Shown: piece by piece, positions 1-6,739 of the stretch | Numbering within the stretch: the first letter of the stretch is position 1 | Layout: each line of letters opens with the position of its first letter | Assembly: GCA_018671205.1 (NCBI GenBank) | Contig: JABHIC010000180.1 | Location: 1 to 14,727 of the forward strand | Direction: 5' to 3' | DNA from: Gammaproteobacteria bacterium | GTDB taxonomy: Bacteria > Pseudomonadota > Gammaproteobacteria > GCF-002020875 | Length of the DNA: 14,727 nt | Made by a program: the position numbers and the translations under genes | The notes under the pieces: model-generated | The model's input: only the letters and a program-made list of their open reading frames with translations | What the model was told of the DNA's origin: nothing | The model's database searches: none

Positions 1-1014
1 CAATGCGGGATAGGCCTCTCCCATCTCGGTCACCAGTGGAGCCACCAGTTTATGAAAGAAGGGGCTCTCTTGTCCCAGTTTGTAGCCATGACGAATGGCT
101 CTGCGAATAATCCGTCTCATCACATAACCACGCCCCTCGTTAGAGGGGGCAATCCCATCCACGGCCAGAAAGGCACAGGAGCGGATATGGTCGGCAATCA
201 CCTTGACCGAGGTATGGTTATGATCCTCACTACCGGTCTCCCTTGCCACCGCCTTCATCAAATTTTGGAATAGATCAATATCGTAGTTACTGTGGCCGTT
301 CTGCAGAATCGCGGCCAACCGCTCCATTCCCATTCCGGTATCCACCGAGGGGTGTGGGAGCGGGGACATCACCCCCGACTCGTCCCGATTAAACTGCATA
401 AAGACCAGGTTCCAGATCTCAATATAGCGATCCCCATCCTCATCGGGTGATCCGGGAGGCCCTCCGGGAATATCCGCCCCATGATCATAGAAGATCTCGG
501 AGCAGGGGCCACAAGGGCCGGTATCGCCCATTGACCAGAAGTTATCCTTGGCACCACAGCGGGAAAAGCGTTCCGCCGAGATTCCCATCTCCCTGAGCCA
601 GATCGCCTCTGTCTCAGGATCCTCTTCGTAGACGGTGACCCAGAGTTTCTCTTCCGGTAGCTGTAGTGTCTCGGTCAAAAACTCCCACGCATAACGGATC
701 GCCTCCTGCTTGAAATAGTCACCAAAACTGAAGTTCCCCAGCATCTCGAAAAAGGTGTGGTGACGTGCGGTATAACCAACATTTTCCAGATCATTATGTT
801 TTCCTCCCGCACGCAGGCAGCGTTGAACCGATGTAGCCCGGCTGTAGCTGCGCTTATCCTGTCCGAGAAATACATCTTTGAACTGTACCATTCCGGCATT
901 GGTAAAAAGCAGGGTCGGGTCGTTGGCCGGAATCAGTGGGCTGCTATCCACGATCTGGTGCCCTTTCTGCTCAAAGAAGTCGAGGAATGCTTGTCTAATT
1001 TCGTTACTTTTCAT
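1..1014 (-). CDS. alaS: Alanyl-tRNA synthetase, N-terminal part (runs off left edge)
   Basis: AlaRS charges tRNA-Ala in the cytoplasm. The frame is open from the ATG at 1014 to base 1, giving the first 338 residues of a protein that is usually about 870 long. It begins MKSNEIRQAFLDFF, the family N-terminus. Class II catalytic-core signatures follow in order: RCLRAGGKHNDLENVG (about 65-80), FFEMLGNFSFGDYF (88-101), GDTGPCGPCSEIF (163-175) and DTGMGMERLAA (225-235). The tRNA-binding helical region starts near the window edge, with RGYVMRRIIRRAIRHG at 295-310. The editing and C-Ala domains lie outside the window. A GGAACGAG stretch stands just before the start. The gene follows recX by 19 bp on the same strand, the usual gammaproteobacterial recA-recX-alaS order, so co-transcription is likely. 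Identification is secure; only the 3' part is unseen. Confidence 0.97.
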   Translation of the reverse strand, partial: MKSNEIRQAFLDFFEQKGHQIVDSSPLIPANDPTLLFTNAGMVQFKDVFLGQDKRSYSRATSVQRCLRAGGKHNDLENVGYTARHHTFFEMLGNFSFGDYFKQEAIRYAWEFLTETLQLPEEKLWVTVYEEDPETEAIWLREMGISAERFSRCGAKDNFWSMGDTGPCGPCSEIFYDHGADIPGGPPGSPDEDGDRYIEIWNLVFMQFNRDESGVMSPLPHPSVDTGMGMERLAAILQNGHSNYDIDLFQNLMKAVARETGSEDHNHTSVKVIADHIRSCAFLAVDGIAPSNEGRGYVMRRIIRRAIRHGYKLGQESPFFHKLVAPLVTEMGEAYPAL

Positions 1015-1033
1015 GTTACTCGTTCCACTACGC

Positions 1034-1486
1034 TCAACGCTTACAATGTTCTACCGCAACCTGAATCTGCTCATGGGTAAACCCTCGATATTGCAGAAAA
1101 CGCTGCTGCCTGGCACGTTCACGAAACTCTTCCGCGGGCTCCGTTCCAAATTTCTTCTCTTTTACCATAATGGCAATCCGCTCCCAATCCGCCGCAAAGG
1201 GGGCTATTGCCTGCTCAATATCGTACTCTGCCACTCCCCGCTCCTGTAGTTCACGGCGAATACGGTAGGGGCCTACCCCTTTTGCCACCCGTGAGCGAGT
1301 AAAGCTCTCGGCAAAACGGGTCTCACTCAGCCACCCCTCTTCGACCAACCGCTCCAGTAGCGGGTCGATCCACCCCTCTTCAGCCCCTTTACTGCGTAGC
1401 TTTCGACTCAGCTCCAGCACGGAGTGTTCTCGCCGGGAGAGCAGATCCAGCGCCCGGTTCCAGGCCTCACTCTGACTCTTTATCAC
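1034..1486 (-). CDS. recX: Regulatory protein RecX
   Basis: RecX binds RecA filaments and restrains strand exchange and co-protease activity. The product is 150 aa (E. coli RecX is 166) and shows the family's helical three-helix repeats: LDLLSRREHSVLELSRKLRSKG near the N-terminus, then LVEEGWLSETRFAESFTRSR, then GVGPYRIRRELQERGV, and a last repeat with REFRERARQQRFLQYRGFTHEQI. The predicted start is a GTG at 1486 that lies inside recA, so the two genes overlap by 20 bp. A GGGA stretch sits a few bases upstream of that GTG, within the end of recA. The overlap implies translational coupling to recA. The protein ends VEHCKR, 19 bp before alaS. The exact start is less certain than the identity. 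Confidence 0.93.
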   Translation of the reverse strand: MIKSQSEAWNRALDLLSRREHSVLELSRKLRSKGAEEGWIDPLLERLVEEGWLSETRFAESFTRSRVAKGVGPYRIRRELQERGVAEYDIEQAIAPFAADWERIAIMVKEKKFGTEPAEEFRERARQQRFLQYRGFTHEQIQVAVEHCKR

Positions 1487-2507
1487 TGTCCCGGTTCTGT
1501 CTGTTTGACTGTTGAGAGTCAGGTAGCAGTTTCTCCCGAACCTGCTGTTCGATCTCCCTGGCCATATCAGGGTGCTCTTTCAGGAACTGACGGACATTAT
1601 CTTTACCCTGCCCAATACGCTCACTACCATAGCTATACCAGGCACCCGACTTCTTGACAATCCCTTGCTCAACCCCCAAATCGATAATCTCACCTTCTCG
1701 CGAAATCCCCTCTCCATAGAGAATATCGAAAGTAACCTGTTTAAACGGTGGTGCCACCTTGTTTTTCACCACCTTGACCCGGGTATCGTTACCGAGAATC
1801 TCATCCCCTTTCTTAATCGCACCGATGCGGCGAATGTCGAGACGAACCGAGGCGTAGAATTTGAGGGCGTTGCCACCGGTAGTGGTCTCAGGGCTACCAA
1901 ACATCACCCCAATCTTCATTCGAATCTGGTTGATGAAGATCACCAAGGTATTCGAGCGTTTGATATTAGCAGTGAGTTTACGCAGTGCCTGAGACATCAA
2001 GCGTGCCTGCAGACCCACATGGGTGTCGCCCATATCCCCCTCCAGCTCAGCCTTCGGGGTCAGCGCCGCAACGGAGTCAATCACCACAACATCGACCGCA
2101 CCGGAACGCACCAGCATGTCGGTAATCTCTAGCGCCTGCTCACCGGTATCGGGCTGTGATACCAGCAGGTCATCGATATTAACCCCCAGTTTACCCGCAT
2201 AGATCGGGTCGAGAGCGTGTTCTGCATCAATAAAGGCGGCAGTACCACCAAGCTTTTGCATCTCAGCCACTGCATGCAGGGTGAGTGTTGTCTTACCTGA
2301 GGACTCCGGGCCATAGATCTCTACTACACGACCGCGCGGCAGGCCACCAACCCCCAAGGCAACATCAAGCCCCAGTGACCCCGTGGAGACCACATCAATA
2401 TCATGCTGAGCATTATCATCCCCCATACGCATCACCGAACCCTTGCCAAACTGTCGCTCGATCTGCCCCAGTGCCGCCTGTAATGCCTTTTTACGATTAT
2501 CGTCCAT
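1467..2507 (-). CDS. recA: Recombinase RecA
   Basis: RecA is the ATP-dependent DNA strand-exchange protein and SOS co-protease. From the ATG at 2507 the protein is 346 aa (E. coli 353) and starts MDDNRKKALQAALGQIERQFG, matching the family. The frame stays open to a TTG at 2528, but those seven extra residues (MKRNRNE) do not fit the family, so the ATG is preferred. Walker A GPESSGKT is at 66-73, Walker B VVVIDS at about 140-145, and DNA-binding loop L2 at about 195-210 (MKIGVMFGSPETTTGGNA region). The acidic, polar tail ends SDKESE. An extended -10 promoter lies upstream, but no CTG-N10-CAG LexA site is visible in the 81-bp gap to thpR. The start-codon region has the repeated string GAAACGAAACCGAAACGAA in place of a clear Shine-Dalgarno sequence. 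Confidence 0.98.
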   Translation of the reverse strand: MDDNRKKALQAALGQIERQFGKGSVMRMGDDNAQHDIDVVSTGSLGLDVALGVGGLPRGRVVEIYGPESSGKTTLTLHAVAEMQKLGGTAAFIDAEHALDPIYAGKLGVNIDDLLVSQPDTGEQALEITDMLVRSGAVDVVVIDSVAALTPKAELEGDMGDTHVGLQARLMSQALRKLTANIKRSNTLVIFINQIRMKIGVMFGSPETTTGGNALKFYASVRLDIRRIGAIKKGDEILGNDTRVKVVKNKVAPPFKQVTFDILYGEGISREGEIIDLGVEQGIVKKSGAWYSYGSERIGQGKDNVRQFLKEHPDMAREIEQQVREKLLPDSQQSNRQNRDSDKESE

Positions 2508-2545
2508 TTCGTTTCGGTTTCGTTTCAAGAGTAGGAAAACGCGAA

Positions 2546-2575
2546 ATTATCCCATAAAAAACAGGACACACCCAA
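2546..2575 (-). promoter_or_regulatory. Probable recA promoter (extended -10)
   Basis: On the minus strand, TTGGGT (2570-2575) is followed after 18 bp by GATAAT (2546-2551), preceded by TGG, which gives an extended -10 of the form TGnGATAAT. Transcription would start near 2539, leaving about 32 nt before the recA ATG. GATAAT matches five of six -10 consensus bases and TTGGGT three of six at -35. This is inferred from sequence alone. Confidence 0.5.
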
Positions 2576-2588
2576 CCCGTTTTAGTGG

Positions 2589-3125
2589 CTATTTAGTCGA
2601 TAAGGGCCACTGGTTCAGCGTTTTATACACTACCCCCGCGGGGGATGAGAGCGACTCCATCAACGAAAATTGATCTACCGGCCACGTCAGTGGCTCAATC
2701 TGTGGCAACGTCTCAACCTTATCCACCTTGCGCATGAGTGTCACATGGGGACGATAACGCCTCGCTTCTGGCACAAAACCACACTGTTGAATCAGGGCCG
2801 TCTCCAACCCTGCCTGTAGCGCCAACAGTGGAACCGGGGTAATCAGCGGCCCCAGCCAGAGAATACGGGGATGATCCCAGTGGCCAAACTGATCCAGCGT
2901 TAGCAAAAAAGGTTCCGTCTGTAGCTGGGTTGCCACCTCTTCCAATCGCTCAATCTGCTCATCCACTACCCCGCCTAAGAACTGAAGTGTCAGATGGAGA
3001 TTTGCACAGTCCACTGTGCGCCCCTGATTACCCCGAGCAGAGGCACTCTTGATCTGACTCAATATCTCACGCACAGGCGGTGGTGGCTCCAACGCAAAAA
3101 AGAGCCTATGTTTCACAAAAATCAC
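2589..3125 (-). CDS. thpR: RNA 2',3'-cyclic phosphodiesterase ThpR (LigT family)
   Basis: The family is the 2H phosphoesterases, which open 2',3'-cyclic phosphates on RNA ends; bacterial members were first named LigT for 2'-5' RNA ligation. The 178-aa product (E. coli 176) has the two diagnostic HxTx motifs: HLTL at residues 44-47 and HVTL at 127-130. The family start motif RLFFALEPPPPVR is at 7-19 and FGHWDHPRILWLG at 80-92. The start is a GTG at 3125, with AGGG about five bases upstream. It overlaps the end of pncC by 20 bp, which suggests translational coupling. A second in-frame GTG is at 3116. The stop TAG at 2589-2591 leaves 81 bp to recA. Its place between pncC and recA has no obvious functional link beyond shared transcription. 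Confidence 0.92.
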   Translation of the reverse strand: MIFVKHRLFFALEPPPPVREILSQIKSASARGNQGRTVDCANLHLTLQFLGGVVDEQIERLEEVATQLQTEPFLLTLDQFGHWDHPRILWLGPLITPVPLLALQAGLETALIQQCGFVPEARRYRPHVTLMRKVDKVETLPQIEPLTWPVDQFSLMESLSSPAGVVYKTLNQWPLSTK

Positions 3126-3600
3126 TCAACCCTTTCAGCGCAACCCACACCGTCTGCGCCCGTACTGCATCACGCCCCCCCTCAAACTGCCTGGACTCGC
3201 AGTGACAGCGGCCATCACGCCTCTGCCAACCAAACCAGACCAACCCCACCGGCTTATCGACACTGCCCCCGGATGGCCCTGCAATACCACTCACAGCCAC
3301 CGCAAGATCCGCATGACTGTGATCCAGAGCACCCGCAACCATCTCTTTTACGGTCGCCTCACTCACCGCCCCATGCTGCTGCAGGGTCGCTGCAGAGAGT
3401 CCCAACATATCCACCTTCGCCTCATTAGAGTAGGTTACGAAACCACGTTCGAACCAGGCTGTACTACCCGGCAGGTCGGTCAACAGCTTGGCAATCCACC
3501 CCCCCGTACAGGACTCGGCAGCAGCCACCTTCCACCCCCTCTCCAGAAGCTGGTGCGAGAGCTTTTGAAGAATCTGCTCCACACTATTTATTCCATTCAA
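3106..3600 (-). CDS. pncC: Nicotinamide-nucleotide amidohydrolase PncC (CinA C-terminal domain)
   Basis: PncC deamidates nicotinamide mononucleotide to nicotinate mononucleotide in pyridine-nucleotide recycling. The 164-aa product is the stand-alone CinA C-terminal domain (E. coli PncC is 165). Visible motifs are AAAESCTGGWIA with the catalytic Ser at about residue 30, FVTYSNEAKVDMLG at about 54-67, and AVSGIAGPSGG at about 102-112. The longest start is a TTG at 3600, immediately preceded by an in-frame TGA. A GTG at 3582 has GGA seven bases upstream and is an equally good start. The gene is first in the leftward pncC-thpR-recA-recX-alaS series and diverges from nosZ across a 326-bp gap. pncC next to recA is a standard gammaproteobacterial arrangement. 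Confidence 0.93.
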   Translation of the reverse strand: MNGINSVEQILQKLSHQLLERGWKVAAAESCTGGWIAKLLTDLPGSTAWFERGFVTYSNEAKVDMLGLSAATLQQHGAVSEATVKEMVAGALDHSHADLAVAVSGIAGPSGGSVDKPVGLVWFGWQRRDGRCHCESRQFEGGRDAVRAQTVWVALKGLSDFCET

Positions 3601-3728
3601 TATTCATCTCATTAAAGTTTGGATCCTTGCCCTTTAATCTGTCAATACTATTCCAGACAAAAATTATGCAGATTTTGAGCCTTACTCCGTATAAAAAACC
3701 CCTACTGAATCACCTACTTATGAAAAGT

Positions 3729-3740
3729 GATTGTACAATC
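3729..3740. promoter_or_regulatory. 12-bp perfect palindrome upstream of nosZ
   Basis: GATTGTACAATC reads the same on both strands and does not extend further. Such a dyad is a typical size for a dimeric regulator's operator. It does not match the FNR, NsrR, CueR or CopY site patterns I know, so the binding protein is unknown. It lies about 190 bp before nosZ and 130 bp before pncC. Confidence 0.35.
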
Positions 3741-3764
3741 CGGGCATCCAAAACAAATAACCGA

Positions 3765-3778
3765 TTGATTTTATTTAA
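3765..3778 (+). promoter_or_regulatory. Possible FNR/DNR-type anaerobic activator box
   Basis: TTGATTTTATTTAA has a perfect left half-site TTGAT, four spacer bases, and TTTAA where the consensus has ATCAA (three of five). nosZ genes are commonly activated by FNR- or DNR-type regulators. If this site works at about -41.5, transcription would start near 3813, with AATGAT-like -10 bases nearby. The match is weak on one side. Confidence 0.3.
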
Positions 3779-3869
3779 TTATTTCAGTGGAGACTAATGA
3801 TACTCGCATATCAAAACTACACTAAATCTGCCCTAGCACGAAATTCATATTAGTAATACAATCCCCTCT

Positions 3870-3895
3870 CATGACCTTTCTCCCAAAGGGCCATG
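3870..3895 (+). other. Hairpin in the nosZ 5' leader
   Basis: Ten bases on each side pair around a six-base loop CTCCCA: CATGACCTTT with AAGGGCCATG, with one A-C mismatch and one G-U pair. There is no U-run after it, so it is not a terminator. It ends 31 nt before the nosZ ATG and could stabilise the message or affect translation. Confidence 0.35.
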
Positions 3896-3926
3896 AAACC
3901 AAAAATAACAATGGAGTCAATAACCT

Positions 3927-6221
3927 ATGATAAAAAAGACGCTTACTATGGCCGTTGCCATCGGTCTATCTCTCGGCACTGGCGGTGCTGCGTGGTCCTC
4001 CACGCTGGACGATGTAATGAAAGAACGCGGTCTCACACAGAAGGATTTGCTGGCGGCAGCTAAAACCTATACCCCTTCCGGTGGACGTGATGAATACCTT
4101 GCCTTCAGCTCTGGTGGTCAGAGTGGACAGGTGATCGTTTATGGTATTCCATCCATGCGTATCCTCAAGTATATCGGTGTATTTACCCCGGAGCCTTGGC
4201 AAGGATATGGTTTTGATGATGAGTCTAAAGCGGTATTGGCTGATGGAAACATCAACGGAAAAGAGATCCGCTTTGGTGATACTCACCACCCCGCATTCTC
4301 TGAGACTGAGGGCGAGTACAACGGAAAGTATCTATTTATCAATGACAAAGCCAACCCTCGTATAGCTGTAATTGATCTGCATGATTTTGAAACCAAACAG
4401 ATTGTCGTTAACCCCCATTTCAACAATGAGCACGGTGGTGCCTTCGTTACCCCAAACACTGACTACATTATCGAGGCCGCACAGTACCCTGCCCCATTTG
4501 AGAATGAGTATGTTCCTCTGGAACAGTTCAATGATCGCTACCGTGGTGGTGTCACTTATTGGGCATTTGATAAAGAGAAGGGACGTATTGACCCAGCCCA
4601 ATCCTTTACCGTAGAGCTTCCACCCTATAGTCAGGATCTCTCTGATGCCGGTAAGTTTGTCAGTGATGGCTGGTCTTTCACCAACTCTTTCTGTTCTGAG
4701 CGTTATGTCGGCGGTATTGAGAAGGGTCGTCCTCCGTATGAGGCCGGTTGTTCCCAAAAAGATACCGACTTCCTCCATGCAATTAACTGGAAGAAGGCCT
4801 CCGAGCTGTTCAAGGCCGGGAAGGGTAAGCCCATCAATGGCATGGACGTTCTCTCTATGGAGACCATGGTCAAGAACAAGGCGCTATTCCTGGTGCCTGA
4901 GCCCAAGAGCCCGCATGGTGTGGACGTCTCTCCAGACGGCAGCCATCTGATTGTCTCCGGCAAGCTCGATAGCCATGCCTATGTCTACAGTTTCGAGAAG
5001 ATGATGGCCGCACACAATAAGGGTAACTATGAGGCGCACGACCCTTATGGAATCCCTGTTGTCTCGCTACAGGATGCACTTCACAAACAGGTACAGGTTG
5101 GCCTCGGTCCACTGCATACTCAGTACGACTCCAAGCCCTGTACGGTCTATACCTCAATCTATGTGGATTCTCAGGTAACGAAGTGGGACTACTGTAAGGG
5201 GGAAGTACTCGATAAGCTCTCCATCCACTACAACATTGGACACCTAGTCGCTATGGAGGGTGATTCTGCCTCTCCAGATGGAAAATATCTGGTCTCTCTG
5301 AATAAGCTGGCAATTGATCGTTTCAATCCTGTCGGCCCTCTGCACCCACAAAATCACCAGCTGATTGATATCCGGGGTGACAAAATGGAGCTGCTCTATG
5401 ATATGCCACTGCCACTGGGCGAACCGCACTATGTCGTTGCGATCAAGGCAGACAAGCTGAAACCAGGCATTCGTTATAAGTCAGGCTGGAATAGCCGTGC
5501 TGACAAACGCTCCCCATTCAAGGCACGCGCGGGTCGTGAAAAGACCGTTCGTAGCTGTGAGGGTGATAACTGCACGGTTGAGGTATTCGGTACTGTGATC
5601 CGTTCACACATTACTCCAGAGACAATTGAGGCTGAAGTTGGTGACAAGGTCATCATTCACCTTACCAATCTGGAGCGTGCTGAGGATGAGACCCACGGCT
5701 TTGCGCTTAATGGTACCAACGTCAACCTCTCTATCGAGCCAGGCAAGACTGTTTCTGCCACCTTTATAGCGGATACAGAGGGGGTCTTCCCTTATTACTG
5801 CACCGAGTTCTGCTCAGCACTTCACCTGGAGATGGAAGGTTATCTGCTGGTCAAACCTAAAGGCTACAAGGCGGCTAGCGGTAAGATTGTGGATGGCACA
5901 ATCTATAGCAAGGGAGATTATGACAAGCAGTACCAGACCAATCTGGATACGCAGGCCATTATCGACAGCGTTGTAGGTTACATCACCAGCACCAACTACA
6001 CCGACTTCACTCCAGTGGTTGCACTGGTTGAGGATGCGGTGGATCAGTTAGGCTTCGCTGAGACCTGGCGCAAGAAGGCTGAAGAGTCAGCCAAAAGCAA
6101 TGACTTCCAGAATGCAACTCTGCAGGCTGGACAGTGGTGGCAGTATCAGGTTAAAGCAGCAGACATCGGTCTGCGTGCCAAGACCTATCTGGAAGAGCAT
6201 GGTGCCAAGGTTGTGAAATAA
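3927..6221 (+). CDS. nosZ: Nitrous-oxide reductase, clade II (Sec-exported) NosZ
   Basis: NosZ reduces N2O to N2 in the periplasm, the last step of denitrification. The 764-aa precursor starts with a Sec-type signal (about 1-25, MIKK then a hydrophobic stretch) with no twin arginine, as in clade II. The propeller domain carries all seven CuZ histidines: H120 and H121 (FGDTHHPAF), H169 (NNEHGGAF), H284 (FLHAINW), H330 (SPHGVDVSPDG), H397 (GLGPLHTQYD) and H439 (NIGHLVAMEGD). The cupredoxin CuA domain has H590 (ETHGFALNG), C625 and C629 (CTEFC), H633 and M636 (SALHLEM). CTEFC with Glu, where clade I has Trp (CSWFC), also fits clade II. After the CuA domain there is an extension of about 115 residues with no CxxCH. 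GGAG at 3913-3916 is the ribosome binding site. A strong terminator follows. The maturation genes nosD, F, Y and L are not in this window. Confidence 0.97.
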   Translation: MIKKTLTMAVAIGLSLGTGGAAWSSTLDDVMKERGLTQKDLLAAAKTYTPSGGRDEYLAFSSGGQSGQVIVYGIPSMRILKYIGVFTPEPWQGYGFDDESKAVLADGNINGKEIRFGDTHHPAFSETEGEYNGKYLFINDKANPRIAVIDLHDFETKQIVVNPHFNNEHGGAFVTPNTDYIIEAAQYPAPFENEYVPLEQFNDRYRGGVTYWAFDKEKGRIDPAQSFTVELPPYSQDLSDAGKFVSDGWSFTNSFCSERYVGGIEKGRPPYEAGCSQKDTDFLHAINWKKASELFKAGKGKPINGMDVLSMETMVKNKALFLVPEPKSPHGVDVSPDGSHLIVSGKLDSHAYVYSFEKMMAAHNKGNYEAHDPYGIPVVSLQDALHKQVQVGLGPLHTQYDSKPCTVYTSIYVDSQVTKWDYCKGEVLDKLSIHYNIGHLVAMEGDSASPDGKYLVSLNKLAIDRFNPVGPLHPQNHQLIDIRGDKMELLYDMPLPLGEPHYVVAIKADKLKPGIRYKSGWNSRADKRSPFKARAGREKTVRSCEGDNCTVEVFGTVIRSHITPETIEAEVGDKVIIHLTNLERAEDETHGFALNGTNVNLSIEPGKTVSATFIADTEGVFPYYCTEFCSALHLEMEGYLLVKPKGYKAASGKIVDGTIYSKGDYDKQYQTNLDTQAIIDSVVGYITSTNYTDFTPVVALVEDAVDQLGFAETWRKKAEESAKSNDFQNATLQAGQWWQYQVKAADIGLRAKTYLEEHGAKVVK

Positions 6222-6259
6222 CCCACAGCTAAAGTAACCATCAATCCAGAAAATGGAAT

Positions 6260-6290
6260 AAGGGGGAGAGCAACAACTCTCCCCCTTTTT
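6260..6290 (+). terminator. Intrinsic terminator after nosZ
   Basis: AAGGGGGAGAG (6260-6270) pairs perfectly with CTCTCCCCCTT (6277-6287) around the loop CAACAA, and the T-run continues to 6290. The 11-bp GC-rich stem and T tail make a textbook Rho-independent terminator. It would leave most transcripts as nosZ alone, so the downstream cytochrome genes need read-through or their own promoter. Confidence 0.92.
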
Positions 6291-6364
6291 ATGTAGCTCC
6301 TCAATAATAACCTCCCGGCTATTGCTGATCTGCCACTGACAAAATAATTACTAAGGAAATACAG

Positions 6365-6685
6365 ATGAAATTGAATAAAACCATACTACTCACCTCCTCC
6401 ATCGTACTGCTATCGGCCCTGTCTACCTCTGCATCGGCTGATGGTGCAGCACTCTATAGCGCCAAGACCTGCTGGTCCTGCCACGGGAAAGATGCCAAGA
6501 CCCCCCTCCTCCCTCTCTATCCAAAACTGGCCGGGCAGAACAGAGATTACGCCCTCAACCAGATGAAAGACATTAAATCGGGTGCGCGCAACAATGGTAT
6601 GGCCGCTGCGATGCAGGGGGTCATGGGGCTGGTCAATGAGGCAGAGATGGGCGAGATTGCTGACTGGCTCTCCAGCCTGAAGTAG
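6365..6685 (+). CDS. Periplasmic mono-haem class I cytochrome c
   Basis: This is a small electron carrier, probably a donor to the CuA site of NosZ. The 106-aa precursor has a Sec signal (about 1-25, ending STSASA before DGAALY). A single haem-binding motif CWSCH is at 36-40, followed by LYPKLAGQNRDYALNQMKDIKSG, the pattern of c553/c4-type cytochromes. The sixth ligand is likely Met79 or Met83 in NNGMAAAMQG. The C-terminal helix ends IADWLSSLK. AAGGA at 6353-6357 is seven bases before the ATG. The gene is separated from nosZ by the terminator at 6260-6290 and followed 54 bp later by the di-haem cytochrome gene. Two cytochromes c next to nosZ are typical of clade II nos clusters. The electron-donor role is inferred from context. 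Confidence 0.93.
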   Translation: MKLNKTILLTSSIVLLSALSTSASADGAALYSAKTCWSCHGKDAKTPLLPLYPKLAGQNRDYALNQMKDIKSGARNNGMAAAMQGVMGLVNEAEMGEIADWLSSLK

Positions 6686-6739
6686 CCCAACAGCCATAAC
6701 AACACCTCCTCTACCCAAACAAGCTGGAGAAATCTATTT

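Larger units (their letters stand above)
3601..3926. promoter_or_regulatory. Divergent pncC/nosZ intergenic region
   Basis: This AT-rich stretch of 326 bp holds no plausible gene. It must carry the leftward promoter for pncC and the rightward promoter for nosZ. Listed separately are a 12-bp palindrome (3729-3740), an FNR/DNR-like box (3765-3778) and a hairpin in the nosZ leader (3870-3895). The nosZ Shine-Dalgarno is GGAG at 3913-3916, ten bases before the ATG. I see no repeat shared with other gaps in the window and no CTG-N10-CAG LexA site. Confidence 0.6.

Noticed and set aside
1572..2132. Plus-strand 186-codon open frame opposite recA.
   Set aside because: It is antisense to a clear recA and its product has no recognisable features. 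It is a shadow of recA codon use.
2508..2528. Longer RecA start at the TTG (2528), adding seven residues.
   Set aside because: The ATG at 2507 gives the family N-terminus MDDNRKKALQAALGQ, and the extension has no ribosome binding site.
3638..3658. CTG...CAG resembling a LexA box upstream of pncC.
   Set aside because: The centre is 12 bp rather than 10, and the flanking bases do not match.
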